9,063 nucleotides of DNA from HGM05232 sp036661515 (GTDB lineage Bacteria > Bacteroidota > Bacteroidia > Bacteroidales > Muribaculaceae). The position numbers and the translations under genes were made by a program. This document shows, one piece after another, positions 7,226 through 9,063 of the stretch (position 1 is the first letter of the stretch; every line of letters starts with the position of its first letter). The stretch lies in NCBI GenBank assembly GCA_036661515.1, contig JAVWYO010000082.1, positions 1 to 9,063 on the forward strand, in the 5' to 3' direction. The notes beneath the pieces were generated by a model that saw nothing but the letters and a program-made list of their open reading frames with translations, searched no databases and had not been told where the DNA came from.

Positions 7226-9063
7226 CTATTCTTTTTTGATTAGTGGTTTCACGTCCATGCTGTTTGCTCCTACGATTTGCACGAGGTAATAACCCTTTGC
7301 AAGAGTTGTGATGTCAACATCTATTTTGCCACTGTCTTGTTGTGTGATATCTTTGCTTAGTTTAAGTGCACCCGCCATGTCGTATATACGAATTTCTGTG
7401 ATGCCCTTGTCGCTTGTAATAGTAACATTATTTGTGGCTGGGTTGGGGTATATTTTGGTGCTCTCTACCGTTACATCATTAACACCTGAAGGATTTCCAA
7501 GAGTGAAAACCACTTGATTCAGATTATCGGGAGCTAATGGTGTCATTACGCCATTCAATCTATGATAAATACGTAATAAATATTTCCCATTGGCAAGATC
7601 TGTTTTACCATGAAATGTTACTTCTGTTGTTGCATTATTGTCAATTTCAACTTTAGGAGAACTGAAAGAGGTAAGAGGTCGATCGTCGCTATTTTCATTA
7701 AATATTCCAGCAGTAATTGGTTGGTAGAAATATCCGCCTGTGTTTTTTATTTTTGCAGTGATTTGTATGTCGTCTTTAGGCACATTGTTTTTATCAGGAA
7801 ATGATGGCGTTTCTGTTAATGTAAGAATAGCGTCGGCAGGTTCTGGCAGGATTGTAATATCGATAGGGTTTGCAGTAATACTCTCATTTTGATCTACAAT
7901 TTCGAGTTTGTATTTTCCAGCTGGGATATTAAAAGCATCGTTAAAGACGACTGAAATGCTTTCTCCCATTTGTAGATTAATGGTGTAGTCGGGTCCCATA
8001 GCAAACTCCTTAGCAGTGCTAATCTTAATTTTTACCGCTCCATAATATTCGGCACCAGAGTTAGCAATGTCGCAAGAAATCGTTGCGACACGATTACTAT
8101 AAATTTTTTGTGGAATAATAAGGTTGCTCACACTTAAAGAACGTTGTGAATTTTCGGGAGGTGAGAGGGTCAATTTATCGGCAGTAATGGATAGCTTAAT
8201 ATATCTAATATTGTTAATGTCACTCATAGCAATTCTCCAATCATTAGATTGCTTTTCCTTACAAATTAGCTTAATTTCATAATCTCCATTAATAATATTG
8301 GAGGGAATAATTCCAGAGAAAATTGAGTTTCCAGAATCGTTTCCCGACTCTATAATAAGAGGTTTTTCGGATAATACTTTTACTAAATTGCTATTTTGAT
8401 ATAAACCTAATGCGATAGTTCCATCAAAATCGTACCAGCCATAATTAGAAATTGAAACGCCTGTGATTGTTAACGGTTCATTACGGGAATATTCTTCTTT
8501 ATCAGGGAAAATTCTTGAATATACTATTTCAGGAACTTTAGTGGTTTTTCCTGTCTCTTTCTGAATGCCAATAATCATCTCCTGAGAACTGTTATATCCT
8601 CCTGCATATCCTCCAGTACCTTGTGATGAAGGATTTAGAGCAGTAACTTGAAAATATCCATTTTCCATACCGTCCCAACCCCAATTGACATGGAAAAAAT
8701 TATTTTTGTCATATCCGTCGAAAACAAAAGCATGTCCGCCATCTATTGCTTGTCCTGCATAAAGTATCGCGCGTTGGCTATTTAGTTCATTCTTAATCAT
8801 ATCTATCCATTCAGCGATACCATAATAATTGCGAGATAATACACGCACTCCTTTATCGTATCCGAAATATTGATTAAGGGCAAATGCAACAGGAATTATA
8901 TAAGCATTACTTACAAGATTTGAATATTGCATTTCAACAGCTACGCCACAATGATACATTAATTTAGCAACAGCATCGTTTGATGCCTGTGAGCTACTTG
9001 AGTCGTAGGTAGGAGTCATGTTTGCCCAATCGTAGGTCGTATTAAAGTTTGCCGAAATATTCT
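7226..9063 (-). CDS. Secreted C10 family cysteine peptidase with T9SS sorting domain, copy C (N-terminus outside the window)
   Basis: The frame stays open to the right edge, reading NISANFNTTYDWAN before the first in-window methionine, which aligns with Met224 of copy B and is not the start. About 611 residues are visible. Signal peptide, propeptide and catalytic Cys lie outside. Visible are the conserved TPTYDSSSSQASNDAVAK block, catalytic His in GGHAFVFDGYD (codon 8732-8734), HVNWGWDG, three beta-sandwich modules and a T9SS type A sorting domain with the same end as copy B plus one extra Glu. From the Met224 equivalent onward it is only one residue longer than copy B, so about 820 residues in full is a fair guess. 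His is followed by Ala-Phe, as in streptopain, where copies A and B have Gln-Phe. The Asp in NWGWDG and the loop MQYSNLVSNAY differ from both other copies. Being first of the visible genes, it is upstream in the operon; the promoter is out of view. Activity cannot be judged without the Cys. Confidence 0.9.
   Translation of the reverse strand, partial: NISANFNTTYDWANMTPTYDSSSSQASNDAVAKLMYHCGVAVEMQYSNLVSNAYIIPVAFALNQYFGYDKGVRVLSRNYYGIAEWIDMIKNELNSQRAILYAGQAIDGGHAFVFDGYDKNNFFHVNWGWDGMENGYFQVTALNPSSQGTGGYAGGYNSSQEMIIGIQKETGKTTKVPEIVYSRIFPDKEEYSRNEPLTITGVSISNYGWYDFDGTIALGLYQNSNLVKVLSEKPLIIESGNDSGNSIFSGIIPSNIINGDYEIKLICKEKQSNDWRIAMSDINNIRYIKLSITADKLTLSPPENSQRSLSVSNLIIPQKIYSNRVATISCDIANSGAEYYGAVKIKISTAKEFAMGPDYTINLQMGESISVVFNDAFNIPAGKYKLEIVDQNESITANPIDITILPEPADAILTLTETPSFPDKNNVPKDDIQITAKIKNTGGYFYQPITAGIFNENSDDRPLTSFSSPKVEIDNNATTEVTFHGKTDLANGKYLLRIYHRLNGVMTPLAPDNLNQVVFTLGNPSGVNDVTVESTKIYPNPATNNVTITSDKGITEIRIYDMAGALKLSKDITQQDSGKIDVDITTLAKGYYLVQIVGANSMDVKPLIKKE
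7257..7558 (-). repeat. 302-bp perfect direct repeat (copy C sorting-domain segment; partner 4785-5086)
   Basis: Second copy of the identical block, 2472 bases from the first, in the same orientation. Synonymous sites are unchanged too, so protein-level constraint alone does not explain it; recent duplication or gene conversion does. Confidence 0.9.
8943..9063 (-). repeat. 121-bp near-identical repeat in the C10 domain of copy C (partner 6471-6591), cut by the window edge
   Basis: Second copy of the catalytic-domain island, at the same 2472-base offset as the sorting-domain repeat, which shows that copies B and C have the same net length between the two islands. Confidence 0.8.

Noticed and set aside
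9017..9019. ATG as a possible start of peptidase copy C
   Set aside because: The frame continues upstream to the window edge with sequence matching copies A and B, and the methionine falls in the middle of the C10 domain.

Overview
This AT-rich window looks like chromosomal DNA of a Bacteroidota member, most likely in the order Bacteroidales. The evidence is a TonB-dependent receptor followed by a DUF4249 lipoprotein, secreted C10 (streptopain/PrtT-like) cysteine peptidases ending in type IX secretion (T9SS) sorting domains, and start codons without Shine-Dalgarno sequences. The genus cannot be told from the sequence.

Layout. Left part, + strand (1-1586): the 3' end of a TonB-dependent outer-membrane receptor, then six bases later a complete DUF4249 surface-type lipoprotein. 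The two form the end of an uptake operon whose promoter lies left of the window. A perfect 9-bp hairpin spans the DUF4249 stop codon. Right part, - strand (9063-1677): a tight array transcribed from beyond the right edge towards the left. It holds a C10 peptidase truncated by the window (copy C), a complete 819-residue C10 peptidase (copy B), a complete 825-residue C10 peptidase (copy A) and a 192-residue lipoprotein of unknown function. Gaps are 9, 9 and 14 bases, so it reads as one operon. The two operons converge on a 90-base gene-free stretch (1587-1676). No RNA gene, insertion sequence, CRISPR array or mobile element was seen.

How the genes work together. Each complete peptidase has a signal peptide, a Spi-type inhibitory propeptide, a C10 domain with catalytic Cys and His, about three beta-sandwich (Ig-like) modules and a T9SS C-terminal domain. 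They are therefore expected to cross the outer membrane and be anchored on, or released from, the cell surface, where they would degrade protein. The small lipoprotein at the 3' end occupies a position comparable to that of protease-inhibitor genes next to C10 proteases in Streptococcus (speB-spi) and in some Bacteroides. Whether it is an inhibitor is only a hypothesis. The receptor/DUF4249 pair may import a nutrient, but nothing in the sequence names the substrate.

The most notable feature is the mosaic evolution of the array. Copies B and C share 302 bp of perfect identity over the sorting domain and further conserved islands, separated by strongly diverged segments. Copies A and B share a 96%-identical block over the signal peptide and propeptide. 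This pattern suggests gene conversion or selection keeping the secretion and maturation parts alike while substrate-facing parts diversify.
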